NCBI GenBank assembly: GCA_006538405.1
Contig: BJKQ01000019.1
Location: 62,001 to 126,000 of the forward strand
Direction: 5' to 3'
DNA from: Hansfordia pulvinata
Lineage: Eukaryota; Ascomycota; Sordariomycetes; Xylariales
Length of the DNA: 64,000 bases
Every line of letters begins with the position of its first letter. Position 1 is the first letter of the stretch. A model generated the notes under the pieces. The model had not been told where the DNA came from and made no database searches. It worked only from the letters and a program-made list of their open reading frames with translations. Made by a program: the position numbers and the translations under genes. Shown here in pieces: positions 35,324 through 46,687 of the stretch.

Positions 35324-36592
35324 ATGCGTCTGCTGCCCACGCTACTAACCACCCTGCTGGCCGCCCCGTCGGCGTCGGCGGCGGCCCTGCCCCGGCGGCC
35401 CGGCGGGCTCGTCGTGCGCTCCGACGGGCTCACGGCGCGCGAGCTGCCCGCCGAGCTGGAGCGCCGGCTGCCCGACGAGCTGCCCGACGAGCTCCCCCAC
35501 GAGCTGGAGCGGCGGGACGTCTCCCTCGCAAACCACCACCAGCTCGACCCCGCCTGTTCGGGTTCGGAACCTACCGGCCCGTGCTCATGGACTTCTACAC
35601 CATGGTCATCGGGTTCTGGCAGTGCGGGCGCAACGAGGACTTTGAGGACGACCACTGGAAGAAGTGCGCCGGCAAGTGGCGCGACTACGTCAAGGACAGG
35701 AAGGGCGAGGACGACTACTGGGAGGGGGTCGACGACGACGACGTCAAGTGGGCCGACGACGACAGCAAGGCCAAGCGCGTGTGGCCGTACTACCTCAACA
35801 TCTTCCCGGGCCTGTGGGCAACCGAGCAGTGGATCGCCCAGATGCTGGTCGACATCAAGAACAGCGGCGACACCCTGCGCAAGGACCAGCTGAGCAAGCA
35901 GACCCTGCCGGTGCCCGAGGGCTTCGACGCCGGCGAATGGGAGCCCGACACGCCCCTGTCCCAGAAGACCAAGCAGAGCCTGACCAGCGGCATGCAGACC
36001 GCCCTCGGCTTCCTCAAGGAGGCCGGCGGCGTCGCCATACCCGCCGCCATCACCAGCGTCATCGGCGACAAGGAAGGCAAGACCGCCAACCCGCCCTCCT
36101 ACGAGGAGGCCACCGCCTCCGCCACCTCCACCACCGGCAAGACCTCGTGGATCGACCGCATCAAGCAGAAGCTGCCCGGCAAGGACAAGGTCAACCAGGC
36201 CTGGGCCAACAGCTCCCTGAGCGGCAAGGCCGGCAGCCTCAAGGACAAGCTCAAGGGCATGTTTGGCAAGGGCAAGACCGCCAGCTCCAACACGGCCGCG
36301 GGCACCACCAGCGCCACGACGGGGACGACGGGACGACGGGCGCGACGGGCACGGTCGGCAAGCTGAAGAACGGCGTCAAGAACTTCTTCGGCAAGGGCTC
36401 CGGCGCCGGCGCCACCACGGGGACGACGGGGACGGCGGGGACGGCGGGCTCCGGCGGGCTGGGCAGCAAGCTCCTGAACGGCGCCAAGGGCCTGTTCAAG
36501 GGGGGGTCGGGGTCCGGGGCGGGAGGGGCATAGGGAGCGCCCTGACAGGGGCGCTGGGCAAGCTGAAGGGGGCCAGGTTGGGGGGGAAGTAG
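35324..36592 (+). CDS. Secreted protein with C-terminal amphipathic repeats, unknown function
   Basis: Not a family I recognise. It starts MRLLPTLLTTLLAAPSASA, a clear signal peptide, then a pro-like segment with repeated LPxEL units and ELERR. Next is a Trp/Cys/Asp-rich part (MVIGFWQCGRNEDF, DDHWKKCAGKWRDYV), a PPSYEEA motif, and a C-terminal array of short segments resembling KLK..GFGKG: LKDKLKGMFGKGK, GKLKNGVKNFFGKGSG, SKLLNGAKGLFKGG, GALGKLKGARLGGK, separated by Gly/Thr-rich linkers. Three frame breaks occur, at C4 35548-35551, G3 36330-36332 and G4 36525-36528; one missing base each gives about 423 residues ending at TAG 36590-36592. If the last correction is wrong, the protein ends at 36533. 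Function unknown; secretion is the only safe inference. Confidence 0.65.
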
Positions 36593-37433
36593 GTCGGTGG
36601 AGGGTGGAAAGGGGGGAAGTAGGTCAGTGGACGGAGGGTGGAAAGGAACGGGGCCATTATTGGGAAGCAACCCTTGTTGCAGCCCGGCAGCCTGTTCGGA
36701 CGAAGCCCACCAGACCAAACATACGAACGAGCGCAGCCCAGCGCCTTGTTTGAGGAGGACAGACGACAACGGGGAGGACACACGGCCAACAGCGGGGAGG
36801 ACACACGACCGGCTATGGACGGTGAGGACAAACGACCGGCTACGAACGGGGATTCTTGTTTCTTACAAACATGTTACTACCATCTACTACCTATACTCTT
36901 CTGTATTCTGTATCTGTACATACAGCAAACCAGGTTGAATGCACAACCTTTTACCACGGCACGACGAGACGGTCGGGCGACCACGCGATGCGCCTGTGAA
37001 TGCAGCCTCTGTGACCGGACCTGACGGAGCCCTCCGTGACGCAGGCAGCGGCCGACCGCCCCAGCCCGCCTGTGGTGGCGAGTCGATCCTCGCGTCGCCT
37101 GTCAGTGGCGAGCACCTCGCATATACGAGTAGTCCGATCCCACCAGCCCGAGAGCAGCCCAGGATAGGCAGCCTTCTGGCCACCCTTCCGCGACGCCCTG
37201 CCAGTCTCCGTTCTCCCGCCCAGATCGTATAGTGTCGTGGCGACGCCGCAGGATGCGGGTACGAGCCCTCCTTTGCCCCAGTATCGCATCGCCGAGGGTG
37301 AAAGCTGCGAGGGCTCGGCTTGATCTGACCCCCGGTCACGCAGGAGTCTGACAGGACGGCTGTCGACAACCTGGTTCGCTTTGCCTTGCTGCGCCCCTGC
37401 ACCCGTCGTCAACTGCCGACCTGAGGGCTGGTG

Positions 37434-37481
37434 AGAAGGGCAGATTGGTGAGAAGGGCAGACTGGTGAGAAGGGCAGACCA
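37434..37481. repeat. 16-base minisatellite, three copies
   Basis: Three copies of GAAGGGCAGATTGGTGA-like units. Confidence 0.85.
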
Positions 37482-37721
37482 CCAAGGCCGAGCCACAGGA
37501 GGCCCGCCCGTGGGATTTCGGCCGAGCCCACATCGCCGCCACGGCTCTGCGGCTGACCCGTCGGCTCGGTGCGACCAGCGCTCGAGGATGCGGCCGAGCT
37601 GGTTGCGAGGCAGCCAGGCGAGACAGGGCAGCCATCTCAGCTCGGAAAGCCTTGAGCTCGGAAAGCCTTGAAGCTCGGCTCGACCTGGCGACGTCCCATG
37701 GCCCGTCGGAGCGCACCTCCC

Positions 37722-37830
37722 CGGCCGTGAAAGCCCCCCCGGCCGTGAAAGCCCTCCCGGCCGTGAAAGCCCTCCCGGCCGTGAAAGCCCTCCCGGCCAT
37801 GAAAGCCCTCCCGGCCATGAAAGCCCCTCC
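37722..37830. repeat. 18-base minisatellite, six copies
   Basis: Six near-identical copies of CGGCCGTGAAAGCCCTCC; the last two carry CATGAAAG. The unit is a multiple of three, so both strands stay open, but there is no sign of a gene around it. Confidence 0.92.
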
Positions 37831-38833
37831 CCGCAACCGGTCCACCTGACGCAGCGGCTTGCCTACAGGGTGCCCAGCCCGACAAGGACCGCAGACCGAG
37901 CTGGTGTCGTCTCTGTCTCTCGGCCGCGCGACCCCAGCACAGCACGCACCCACTGGAGCCGGACCCGAGCGAGACCAGTCGCCGACCGGTGGCCAACGTT
38001 TGGTCAGCAGACCGAAGGATGAGGATGCAAGGCGAACCTGGGCCCGCTGCCTCGAGCTCTGACTGATCACGACTACGACTGTGGCCCGCGCTCTGTCGCC
38101 CGTGGCTGCGCCCTGACGAATCGCCGTGGCCGGACGAATCTGGTCGTCGGTTTGGGGACGCCCCGGGTCCTTGGCGGTTCGGAATCGGCACCAGCAGCCT
38201 GGAATTGGCACCAGCAGCCTGGAATCGGCCCAGCTGGCGATAGCCTCTCGCCTCTCGCCTCTTTTGGCCGGCTTGCCCCAGCGCGGCCGCTGCTGGCGAT
38301 CCTATCCCGCCCTTCCCAGGCCGCGTCGTCTCCGAGACCTCCGCCCTCGTACGAAACCTCCACCCTCTTATGCCTGGCCAGCCGCCAGACGGTCTGGCAC
38401 TCTACATATTTGTGACAAGGCGAGAAGCCCGCTGCCTCGACCACGGCATACGACGACGCCTTGCCCCGTTGCCCGGTACGCAGCGACAGTGGCACGCCAA
38501 CAACTGAACCGGTTCACAATCACTTGACATGAGCAATGTGCAAAGGCCGTCTATTGCGTGGCCCGGCCGAGTGGCGTGTGGCTCAACCTCGGCCAGGCAG
38601 AATCGATACGGAGCTCGGCACCAGACAGCCCTGAGCTGCACAGCTCTGGGCCGCAGACAGCCCTGAGCTCGCAGACAGCCCTGAGCTCGCAGCCACCGCC
38701 CCAAGACGCACCCTGGCCCCGTCCCCACGCCGGCCCGAGTCTTGGCTCGTCTCTATCGCGACGCGGTCTGGCTTGTCATCTAGTTTCATGTCGTGCAGCC
38801 TCGTTTGATCGTGTCATGCCGTCATGCAGCCTC

Positions 38834-39966
38834 TCACGAAGCCCCCTCCCCCCCCTCCTCGTACGTAGGCCCCCGCCCCATGGCCGCCTCGGCCGCCTCC
38901 ACCCCGTACAGGTTGGCCAGGCGGTCCGACTCCTTCTTGTCGAAGATGGCCTGGGTCTCGGCGCGCATCTTCTCGAGGTTCCACGCGTCGTCGTCGGCGT
39001 CGTCGTCCGAGTCGACGTCCTCGGTCGTGCGCCAGTTGCCGCTCTCAAACAGGTCGCGGCCCGTCGTCTCCTTGGCCTTGCGCGCCTGCTCCTCGGCCGC
39101 CTTCTTGTCCATGCGGTCCTTCTTCCACTTGGCGAACGACTCGGGCGTCACCGGCGTCAGCGTCCCCACCAGCTTGTGCCGCTCCGACTCGAGGAAGTCC
39201 TCCAGCGTGAGCGTCTTGAGCGGCGACTTGTCCAGCAGCGCCTTCTCGGCCGCGCGCTGCTCCTTGGTCTTGAGCACGAATCTACCGGGAGTTAGCGAGG
39301 GACAGAGACGAGAGGGACAAAGTCGACTTACCCCGGAGGCAGCGCGTGCTTGTACTTGCACTGGTCGCCGCCGTTCGGACATATCCAGAACCAGCCGTAC
39401 TTGCCGTCCTCGATGGCCGAGATGAAGAACTTGCACACCTTGTCCGTCGTCGTCTGCTGGTTGCCCTTCTTCGACAGCACCACCTTGCGCAGCTTCTCCT
39501 CGTCCCAGTCGTCCGACGTCTCCTTCTTCTTCTCCTCCTGCTCCTCCTCCCGCTTGTCCGTGTACAGGTTCTTCTTCTCCGTCTTGCGCTCGATCGCCGT
39601 GTCGTGCGAGAACTTGCACTTCTTGCCCTTCTCGCAGTTGCCCTTCTTGTAGAAGATGCACACCACCGTCTTCGGGTCCACCCCGAACGGCACCTTCTGG
39701 ATCTGCGCCGGCCGGTTCATCAGCGCGTCCGCCTCCCGCTTCGCGTCCTCCGCCGCCTTCTTCTCCCGCTCCCGCGCCGCCTTCTCCGCCTGCTTCTTCT
39801 TCTCCTCGGCGCTGCCGCTGTTCACCATCGACGCCGAGATGGCCTTGATCTGCTTCTGCGCCGCCGATCCCTTCTTGTTCTTCATCCCAAACGTCCGGTC
39901 GTTGACCTTTTGCGAGGCCGTCTCCTTCTTTTTCGGCTCATTCTGGGCGGCTTTTTTGGGCGGCAT
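38834..39966 (-). CDS. TMA46: Tma46/ZC3H15 (DFRP1) CCCH zinc-finger protein
   Basis: Translation-associated partner of the Rbg1/DRG1 GTPase, stabilising it and binding ribosomes. Exons 39332-39966 and 38834-39281 (GTAAGT donor, GGTAG acceptor); 360 residues, close to yeast Tma46. The N-terminus [15 protein letters not shown] is Lys-rich and followed by a charged coiled region. Two CCCH fingers: C103-C111-C117-H121 in [20 protein letters not shown], and C178-C196-C203-H207 beginning [18 protein letters not shown]. The DRG-interacting region follows in exon 2 ([14 protein letters not shown]) and the end is acidic. No frame break. Confidence 0.94.
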
Positions 39967-40446
39967 GGTGGTGGCAGGGTTGTGTCGGCAATAGCTGTTG
40001 GGAGATATAGTCGGTGCCGGGTCGCTGTCGTCTCTGTCGGCAGTGCTGGTCTCTGTCGTCAGTGCCGGGTCGCTGTCGTCTCTGTCGGCAGTGCTGGGAT
40101 CGCTGTCGCGGCGGGACAGTCAAAGTTCTGGTGTTAGTGAGAATTGAAATGGTGGGCTGTCCGTGGTGGGGACGCCTGCAGCTAGAAGTGGGCGGGGACG
40201 TCATACCCGGATAAGTGAATGGCCGTCACGTGAGTGTGGCGGTGGCTGTGCTGAAGATGTACTGGGTGGATGTACTGGGTGGATGTACTGGATGTACTGG
40301 GGTGTAGATGTACTGGGTGGTAGGTCGCGCGTCGCAAGCTGCGTGGCCATTAAGCTGCGTGGCCACCTGCAGTGGTCGCTGCACTTCAAGCTGCCCACAC
40401 CACGCAACAGACTCCAGAATCTAGACGCGATAGCCCGACCGCCACC
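39967..40446. other. Divergent intergenic region Tma46/Ost4
   Basis: 480 bases between two divergent housekeeping starts. Contains two copies of a roughly 36-base unit (GTGCCGGGTCGCTGTCGTCT..., 40013-40049 and 40062-40096) and the 13-base repeat listed separately. Shared promoter. Confidence 0.6.
40256..40320. repeat. 13-base minisatellite in Ost4 promoter
   Basis: Five copies of GATGTACTGGGTG-like units, ending about 125 bases before the Ost4 start. Confidence 0.88.
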
Positions 40447-40638
40447 ATGATCTCCGACAACGACCTCTACCGCCTGGCCCTGTTCCTCGGCTCGGCCGCC
40501 ATGGTCCTCATCGTCCTCTACCACTTCCTCGAAGTCAACAACCCTCCCACCGAAGCCAGCGCCCTCGCCGAGAAGGCCGCCAACGCGCAGCCCGCCCAGC
40601 AGCCCCAAGCCGTCGGCAAGGCCCCGTCGAGCAAGTAG
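40447..40638 (+). CDS. OST4: Oligosaccharyltransferase subunit Ost4
   Basis: Mini-membrane subunit of the ER oligosaccharyltransferase, which tethers Ost3/Ost6 to Stt3 for N-glycosylation. Single exon of 63 residues; the start context is GCCACCATG. MISDNDLYRLALFLGSAAMV matches the Ost4 signature (MISD..L..LA), followed by VLIVLYHFLEV, making one membrane helix at about 8-30. The C-terminal tail (Ala/Gln/Pro-rich, about 30 residues) is longer than in yeast (36 residues in all). No intron or frame break. Confidence 0.92.
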   Translation: MISDNDLYRLALFLGSAAMVLIVLYHFLEVNNPPTEASALAEKAANAQPAQQPQAVGKAPSSK

Positions 40639-41800
40639 TTGTATGACTTGGACGGCGTTTGGAGTTGTTCACGACTAGATTGGCAGGCGTCGGAAGGAAG
40701 CTCAGGACGGAGCTCAGGACGGAGCTCAGGACAGGAGCTCAGGACAGGAGCTCAGGACAGCCAGGAGGACCTCATGGCAGTCAGGAATCTCGGGACAGGA
40801 AGCCCGGGACATCCAGGAAGGGCTCAGGGCAGTCGGGATGCTCAGCACAGTTGGGAAGCCCATGACAGTTGGCAGCCCATGACAGCTGGAAGAGCTCAGG
40901 GCAGCCTAGGGCGAGCTCACTGCTCAGCCCGGCTTCTACAGGCTCAAGGGCGGCAACTTGACTTCATGTACATACTTACCAAGGCCCCAGCCTGGCGTGA
41001 AGGACCATGGGACTCACGGTAGCCACGAACACCATCGAGAGGCTCACACGCACAGCTCACTGGGAGCACGGATCCGCCGACTGAATGCCCGGACCTCAGC
41101 ACAGCGCCAATGCGACGACGCTTCCGACCAGCTCGCGACCGAGGCATCACGATCATGCCCATGCCTTTAGCCACCGTCGACAATGCCATATCTTGTCCGT
41201 GACTTGCGACGCCGCCTGCTGTGATTGTGACCCGTAGAAGCTCCAGCGCTGATTGCGACCACATACCTCGTCCGTTGTCTTGTACCCAGGTACCGCAGCA
41301 GCGGATGTCGCACCTGCCACCTGCACTAGCCGATGCGCCACGGTAGCGCTACCTCTGAAGCCCTGCCATTGGTCGCTTCATCCGCGCCACCCCAGTGAGT
41401 CACGGTATCTGTACTTGCTGAGTCGCGCCCAAGCACAAGCACAAGCACCTGCCAGCACAGCACCCGCGCCCGTCCAAGCACGCATCCGCCTGCACCTCCC
41501 GTCCTGCTCCCTCCCTCGCGCGTCCCCTGCCGTCGCCCATACAAATTCCTCCCTCTCCCTCGCGTCTCCCATCCATCCCGTCGTCAACCATCACTCCCCA
41601 CCCACTGCATCCCATCCAGCCGTATCATCTTTTAATTCTGCTTCTTCGACGTCGACGTCTCACGACTGCGTCCACTTGCCCGTCGCGACTTCATCTCGCC
41701 CGCGCATCGCGATCACCGCCATCACGCTCTGCAGTCCTGTCGCACCACCTACTTCAATCACCCGCTTCACCACTCAATCACCCGCTTCACCACCGCCATC
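40639..41800. other. Intergenic, Yra1 promoter and leader
   Basis: 1.2 kb. The first part holds a GCTCAGGAC minisatellite and looser CTCAGGGCAGTCGGGA units to about 40910. The last 350 bases are C/T-rich with little G, typical of the leader of a highly expressed fungal gene, and end with a duplicated CAATCACCCGCTTCACCAC at 41756-41794 just before the Yra1 start. Confidence 0.6.
40698..40760. repeat. GGAGCTCAGGAC minisatellite
   Basis: Five copies of GAGCTCAGGAC(A/G)G-like units of 13-15 bases, directly after Ost4. Confidence 0.88.
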
Positions 41801-43807
41801 ATGTCCAAGCTCAACCAGTCCCTCGACGAGATCGTCTCCACCCAGAAGCGCTCTGCCGCCGGCAAACGCCGCACCGCCGCCCGCCGCACCGGTCGCATCG
41901 CCACCGCTCCCGCCGGCGGCGTTCAGAAGAACAAGCAGCCCACCCGTCCTGCCAACGCCGCCAGGCCCGTTCCCATCAAGCCCGTCGGCGGCGGCGACAG
42001 CAAGATTGTCGTTAGCAACCTGGTAAGCCCCCGAGTGTCTGTCCTGCCCTCTGGGGTGGTCTGTCCTGCGCAGCTGCTGACCCGTCCCAGCCCAAGGATG
42101 TCAACGAACAGCAAATCAAGGTATGTTTCCGCTGAGGCTCTGCCTGTGGAATTTCATCGACTACGTTGCGTCGGCGGTTCCTCGACCGCTCGACGCTGGT
42201 CATCGGTCTGACGTCTATCGAGACGTTCAGCCTGGCCGAAGATCGCCGGACCTTGCGTCTGTCCGACCTGCGTCTGTCTGACCTTGCGTCTGACGTGATG
42301 ACGCGAGGCTGGTCGCGGTCAACTGTCCACGAGTCCATGGCGGTCACCAGTCGCCGTGTCCACTGGATGCCTGCGCCCGTGTCACTGGATGCCTGCGCTC
42401 GTGTCCACTGGATGCCTGCGCCCGTGTCCACCTTTGGATGCCTGCGCGTCCAGATTCTGCGCTGCTGGGCGCGTTCAGGCACATCCACATGGGCCGCATC
42501 ATGGCTCGTGGGCAGCCATGCTCCTTCTCGGCCGCCGTTGCAAGGCCCCCGTGGAGTTGAGCAGCCATCGCAAAGCTGGAGGTGTGGCGACCCCGGCAGC
42601 GCGAATGGCCATTTGTCCCTTTGCGGTGATAGCGAAGAACGAGACGAGCGGGCATCGCGTGAGCAGAGCATGATCGAGCAGCAGCAGAGCATTGGCACCA
42701 CGAGCAAAGCACGGGAACCCAAGCAGAGCATGAGCAGCACGAGCAGAGCATGGCACTACAAGCGGAGCATGAGCAGAGCGTGAGCTAGCAACTCGGCACA
42801 AGCACCAGCCAGCACGAGCACATCACGCACGAGCAGCACTAGAACGGCAGAGCACAGCATCGGACAAGGGCTTTGTGGGACGCCCGCGCACCAGCAGAAC
42901 ACGGTCGCCTCACGGTAGCTGCTCGCAGCTGTCAGCCCGTCGGTGACAGACGCGAATCTGAGGATGGCAGATTTTGGGACACGGGATCAGTCCGATGCGA
43001 TAGCCTGCGACGGTCTACACCCTGTGACTGAACCGCCTGCGACGGCCGATAGCCCGTGACCGCCTGCGACTGCTCAATCTGCACCCGCCCACTGCAGCCA
43101 CCTTACGAGTCTGTAGCTGCTGTAGCGCATGCTCACCGATGCTCGCCGTCGCGAACTCGGAACCGGAACGATGGATCGAAGCGCCGCAAACGTGCACTGC
43201 GAATCACTGACACGTGCCCACAGGAGTACTTCCGCACCTCGGTCGGCCCCATCCGCCGCGTCGAGGTCGAGTACGGCCCCGGCGGCCAGAGCCGTGGCCG
43301 TGCCACCGTCACCTTCAACCAGCCCGACTCGGCCAACAAGGCCTTCAACGCCCTGAACGGCCTCCTGGTTGACAACAAGCCCATCAAGGTGAGACGGCCT
43401 ACCAAGTAGTAAGCTTGGTCACCCACTGACAACCCCAGGTCGAGATCCTGCTCAGCGCAGACAAGGCTGGACTGGTGGCCCCGGCCAAGACGCTCACCGA
43501 GCGCATCACCCAGCCCAAGAACCCCAAGAACCAGCCCAAGTCGGCTGCCCACGACAAGAAGGACGCTCCCAAGAGGGGCAGCGAGCCCGCCGGCCGCGGT
43601 CGCAAGCGTGGAGGCGCCGCCAAGACCGCTCGCCCGACCAAGAAGACGGCCGAGGAGCTCGACTCGGAGATGGCCGACTACTTTGAAGCCGGCAACCAGA
43701 ACGAGAACGCCACCGCCGCTCCTGCCGGCGACGCCATGGAGGACGACATTCTGGTGAGTACAGTCGGGACCCGGGCTATGTCAAGGACCATGCTAACCTT
43801 TCAGTGA
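41801..43807 (+). CDS. YRA1: Yra1/ALYREF mRNA export adaptor
   Basis: REF-family RNA-annealing protein that links the helicase Sub2/UAP56 to the exporter Mex67 on nuclear mRNA. Exons: 41801-42022, 42091-42120 (30 nt), 43224-43388, 43439-43753, 43805-43807 (stop codon only); 244 residues. The N-terminus MSKLNQSLDEIV and the C-terminal AEELDSEMADYF match the two UAP56-binding motifs. Between them lie Arg-rich segments and a single RRM (KIVVSNLPKDVNEQQIKEY to VEILLSADKAGL). Intron 2 is 1,103 nt, far longer than the 50-90 nt usual here, which recalls the long autoregulatory YRA1 intron of budding yeast. The last intron (51 nt, 43754-43804) has no stop codon and is a multiple of three, so retention would only add 17 residues. 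Confidence 0.93.
42121..43223 (+). other. Long intron 2 of Yra1
   Basis: GTATGT donor and CACTGAC...CCCACAG acceptor. Contains four copies of CACTGGATGCCTGCGCC-like units (42356-42448) and a run of GAGCAGAGCATG-type words (42640-42790). It has no convincing separate gene. Confidence 0.85.
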
Positions 43808-44264
43808 ACGGATGCGCACGGGGCGGACGGTTGAGATGAGACGATAGATCGATAGGCATGTGTATTCTAGCGCGAGGAATGATACCACTATGAACTGTAC
43901 CGGATGTAGTCTGAGCCTGTGACGAGCCTGTGACGAGCCTGTGACGAGCCTGTGATGGGAGGATGAGCGTGACGAGCCTGAGCCTGTGAGCCTCGCTGTG
44001 GTGCTACTGATCAAGCGGCTGTCTGAAGCCTAAGCTAACCCCACGCGCCAGGCTCACCAACCTCACGATTAAACCGAGTTTACGATCAGACCCGGTCAGC
44101 CACGTTCACTAGGATCAGTCACGACGAACACGAGCAACGGTCAAAGTCGATAAACTAGTCTCGATAAACAGTCTCGATAAACTACAACATAGGAATACTC
44201 CAAACGCCCGCCGCTATGGTATCAAAAAGGCCGTCAACTATATCCAAGAATCCGGTGCCACGTA
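43808..44264. other. Convergent intergenic region Yra1/ADAM
   Basis: 457 bases, less GC-rich than average, presumably the two 3' UTRs. A TGACGAGCCTG minisatellite lies at 43911-43954 and a TCGATAAAC repeat at 44147-44180. Confidence 0.6.
43911..43954. repeat. 11-base minisatellite, four copies
   Basis: Four copies of TGACGAGCCTG in the presumed Yra1 3' UTR. Confidence 0.9.
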
Positions 44265-46687
44265 CTAGGCGTACCGGGCTGTGGCGACCCGAGGCGGCAT
44301 GGACGGCTCCCACTGGCCCGGATACGACGGCGGCATGCCGGGCGCACCTCCCGGCCCCCCTCCCGGCCCCGCCCTCCGGCCACCCCCCGGCAGCGTAGGC
44401 GGGGGCCGCGGGATGCCGCGTTGGCCCGCGGGCCCGCCGTGACCGCCCACGTAGCTCATGTGCGGCTGGTTGGGCTTGGGGATGGCCCGGACGCGTCTCC
44501 GGCGGCGACAGGCGGACCACAGGCAGCTCAGCAGGGACAGGAGGATCAGGCCGCCGACGACGGAGGCGACGGGGATGACAATGTTCTTGTTGTCGCGGAC
44601 CCAGCTGCCGACCTGGTCGACGACGTTGGAGCCGTCGCAGCGGCCGTTGTGGCACTTGCCGCCGCCGTCGCAGGGGGTGCCGTCGAGGAAGTACTGCTGC
44701 ATGTTGTAGCAGGCGTTGGGGCCGAGGTTGGGGGAGGCGCAGGACAGCAGGCAGCCCTGGGAGTTGCACGAGGTGGTGTCGTTGTTGGAGGTCAGGGTGC
44801 CGACGAGGGCCTTGCACTGCATGTCGCGGGAGGTGCACTGGCCCGAGGCGCAGGCCAGGCCGTCGCCGCAGCCGGTGCCGTCGTCGGCCTTGACGTCCTG
44901 GGGGCAGACGCCCGTGTTGCCGTCGCAGACCTCCTCGGGGTCGCAGGAGCCGGAGCTGGCGCGGCAGACCTGGCCGCGGGAGGAGAAGCGGCACTGGCGG
45001 GTGCAGCAGTCCTCGTTGGCGGGGTCGCAGACGGCGCCCGACCGGAACTTGCACGTCTTGGGGTCGCAGCACGTGTTGCCCTTGCAGCTCTCCTCGCCGC
45101 CGCAGTCGCAGTCCTCGCCGGCCTCGACGATGCCGTTGCCGCACTGCTGGCCCGTGATGGTCGGCACGTTGCGGTTGTCCGTCAGGCAGCCCGTGTTGAC
45201 GCTGTTGCGGCCCATGGCGCCGCAGATGTTGCCGATGCTGCAGCGCGAGAAGGCCGTGATGCCGCGGCTCGTCGACGGGTTCATGATGAAGCCCCGCCCG
45301 CGTCGCACGTCGAGCTGCTGAGCGGGCAGCACTTCTGCATCGACACGGTCCCGTCCGCGCACGTCTGCTGCACGCAGTCGTGCACCGCCCCGAACGTGTG
45401 CCCGCTCTCGTGCGCAAACACCTGCCACTCCGTCCCGTCCGTCCGCACCACCACGTTGGCCGACGCGATCGTCTCGTTCGCCCCGTTGCCGCTGCCGTCG
45501 CCCCCCTGGCTCTGGCCCCCCTGGTTGCACGCCTGCCCCAGCCACGCCAGCCCCACCGCCGCCTCCGTGTTGCACGTCGACAGCAGCGTCCAGTACGCGT
45601 TCGTGTCCGGCATCGACCCCCGCCACTGCGAGAACGTGTTGAGCCGGTCCGTGATCGTCACGCCGCCGCTGCACGGCACGTTCCACGGCGTGTTGGCCGG
45701 CGGCGTCCCCGGGCACTCGGCGGCCGACGTCGTGATGTTCTGCAGCCCGATCGTCAAGTTGAACGTCTTCTCGTACACGTTCGACGCCGCGTTCACCATC
45801 TGGATGATGTTGTCCCGCATCTCGCTCTCCGTCTTGAACTGCGCCCGGTACGTGCAGTCCGTCGCCACCCCGATCAGCGCCACCTTGCGGCTGGTCGGGC
45901 ACCCGTCCGTCGACCCGATCGTGCTGGCCAGGTTGACGCCCGCCCCGTTGTTGCCCAGCACGCCGTCCGTCTGGCGGCCGAACAGCGCGTGCCGCCCGAA
46001 CAGCGCGTGGGCGTCGACCGCCGCGCTTTGGTGTCGCAGGTCCACCCCCGCGTGCACGGGGTGGCTGTCGAGGTTGTTGAACTCGAGGTGGTCCGAGGAG
46101 CACGACAGCGAGCCCAGGTCGCGCTTCAGGTCCGCCGCGTCCGGCGTGATGTCCGTGTCGCGCCACACCACCATGTACTCGTCCGCCGAGGCCTCGATCT
46201 CGGGGTCGCCGGGCACGCGCGTCTGCGAGTAGCTGGAGCTCGTGGCGATGTGGTGGTGGTTGCCGTCGATGCGGAAGACGCCGTGGAACACGGGCGAGGC
46301 CCCGTCGCGGCCCACGGTGATGCGGGCGAAGCCCGAGTTGATCCACTCCTGGTGGCCGGCGTGCTGCACGTAGGCGTCGCCTTTGAACACGCGGTGGTCC
46401 CGCCGGTCCACGGGCTCTTGCGTCCGCACGTGGCCGTCCGCGTCAATGTACGAGAACGTCGTCGTGTCCGAGATGACGTCGTGGTTGGGTTCGAGGGTGA
46501 GCCGGATCTTGGTGGTGTCGTGGTCGAACGTCAGCTCGAACGTCGAGTGCGAGTGGATGCGGTGCGAGGGCGTGTGGAGGATGGGGTTTTCGAGCCGGGC
46601 AATGTGAGCGAGGGGATTCCGGCGGATCGAGTGCGCGGACCCGGCGGGCCACAGGCACCAGAGGGCCGCCACCGCGAAGAGACGCAT
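44265..46687 (-). CDS. ADAM-family membrane metalloprotease (M12B)
   Basis: Type I membrane zinc protease with disintegrin domain, as in fungal ADM proteins. Intronless, about 807 residues. Order: signal peptide 1-18 (MRLFAVAALWCLWPAGSA), prodomain to about 235, and the reprolysin domain with zinc motif HESGHTFGAVHD (ligands H426, H430, H436; catalytic E427). Then come FIMNPSTSRG, a Cys-rich disintegrin region (GEDCDCGGEESCKGNTCC), a further Cys-rich region, a transmembrane segment (IVIPVASVVGGLILLSLLSC) followed by CRRRRR, and a Pro/Gly-rich cytoplasmic tail. One frame break at C4 45292-45295, just after CDAGG; one missing base joins the protease to the FIMNP segment. Probably sheds surface proteins. 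Fungal substrates are poorly known. Confidence 0.93.

Larger units (their letters stand above)
36593..38833. other. Intergenic, minisatellite-rich
   Basis: 2.2 kb between convergent genes. Besides the two minisatellites listed separately, it holds ACACGACCGGCTA-type repeats (36778-36845), a duplicated CAGCAGCCTGGAAT word near 38192-38225, and GCAGACAGCCCTGAGCT repeats at 38620-38690. No gene seen; open frames through the repeats are not credible. Confidence 0.5.

Noticed and set aside
37722..37830. Regular repeats that might be a CRISPR array
   Set aside because: The 18-base units are directly adjacent with no spacers, and the genome is eukaryotic; it is a minisatellite.
44182..45417. 411-residue minus-strand frame overlapping the ADAM gene
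   Set aside because: Same strand, shifted frame of the ADAM coding region; Arg/Pro-rich shadow without domain features.
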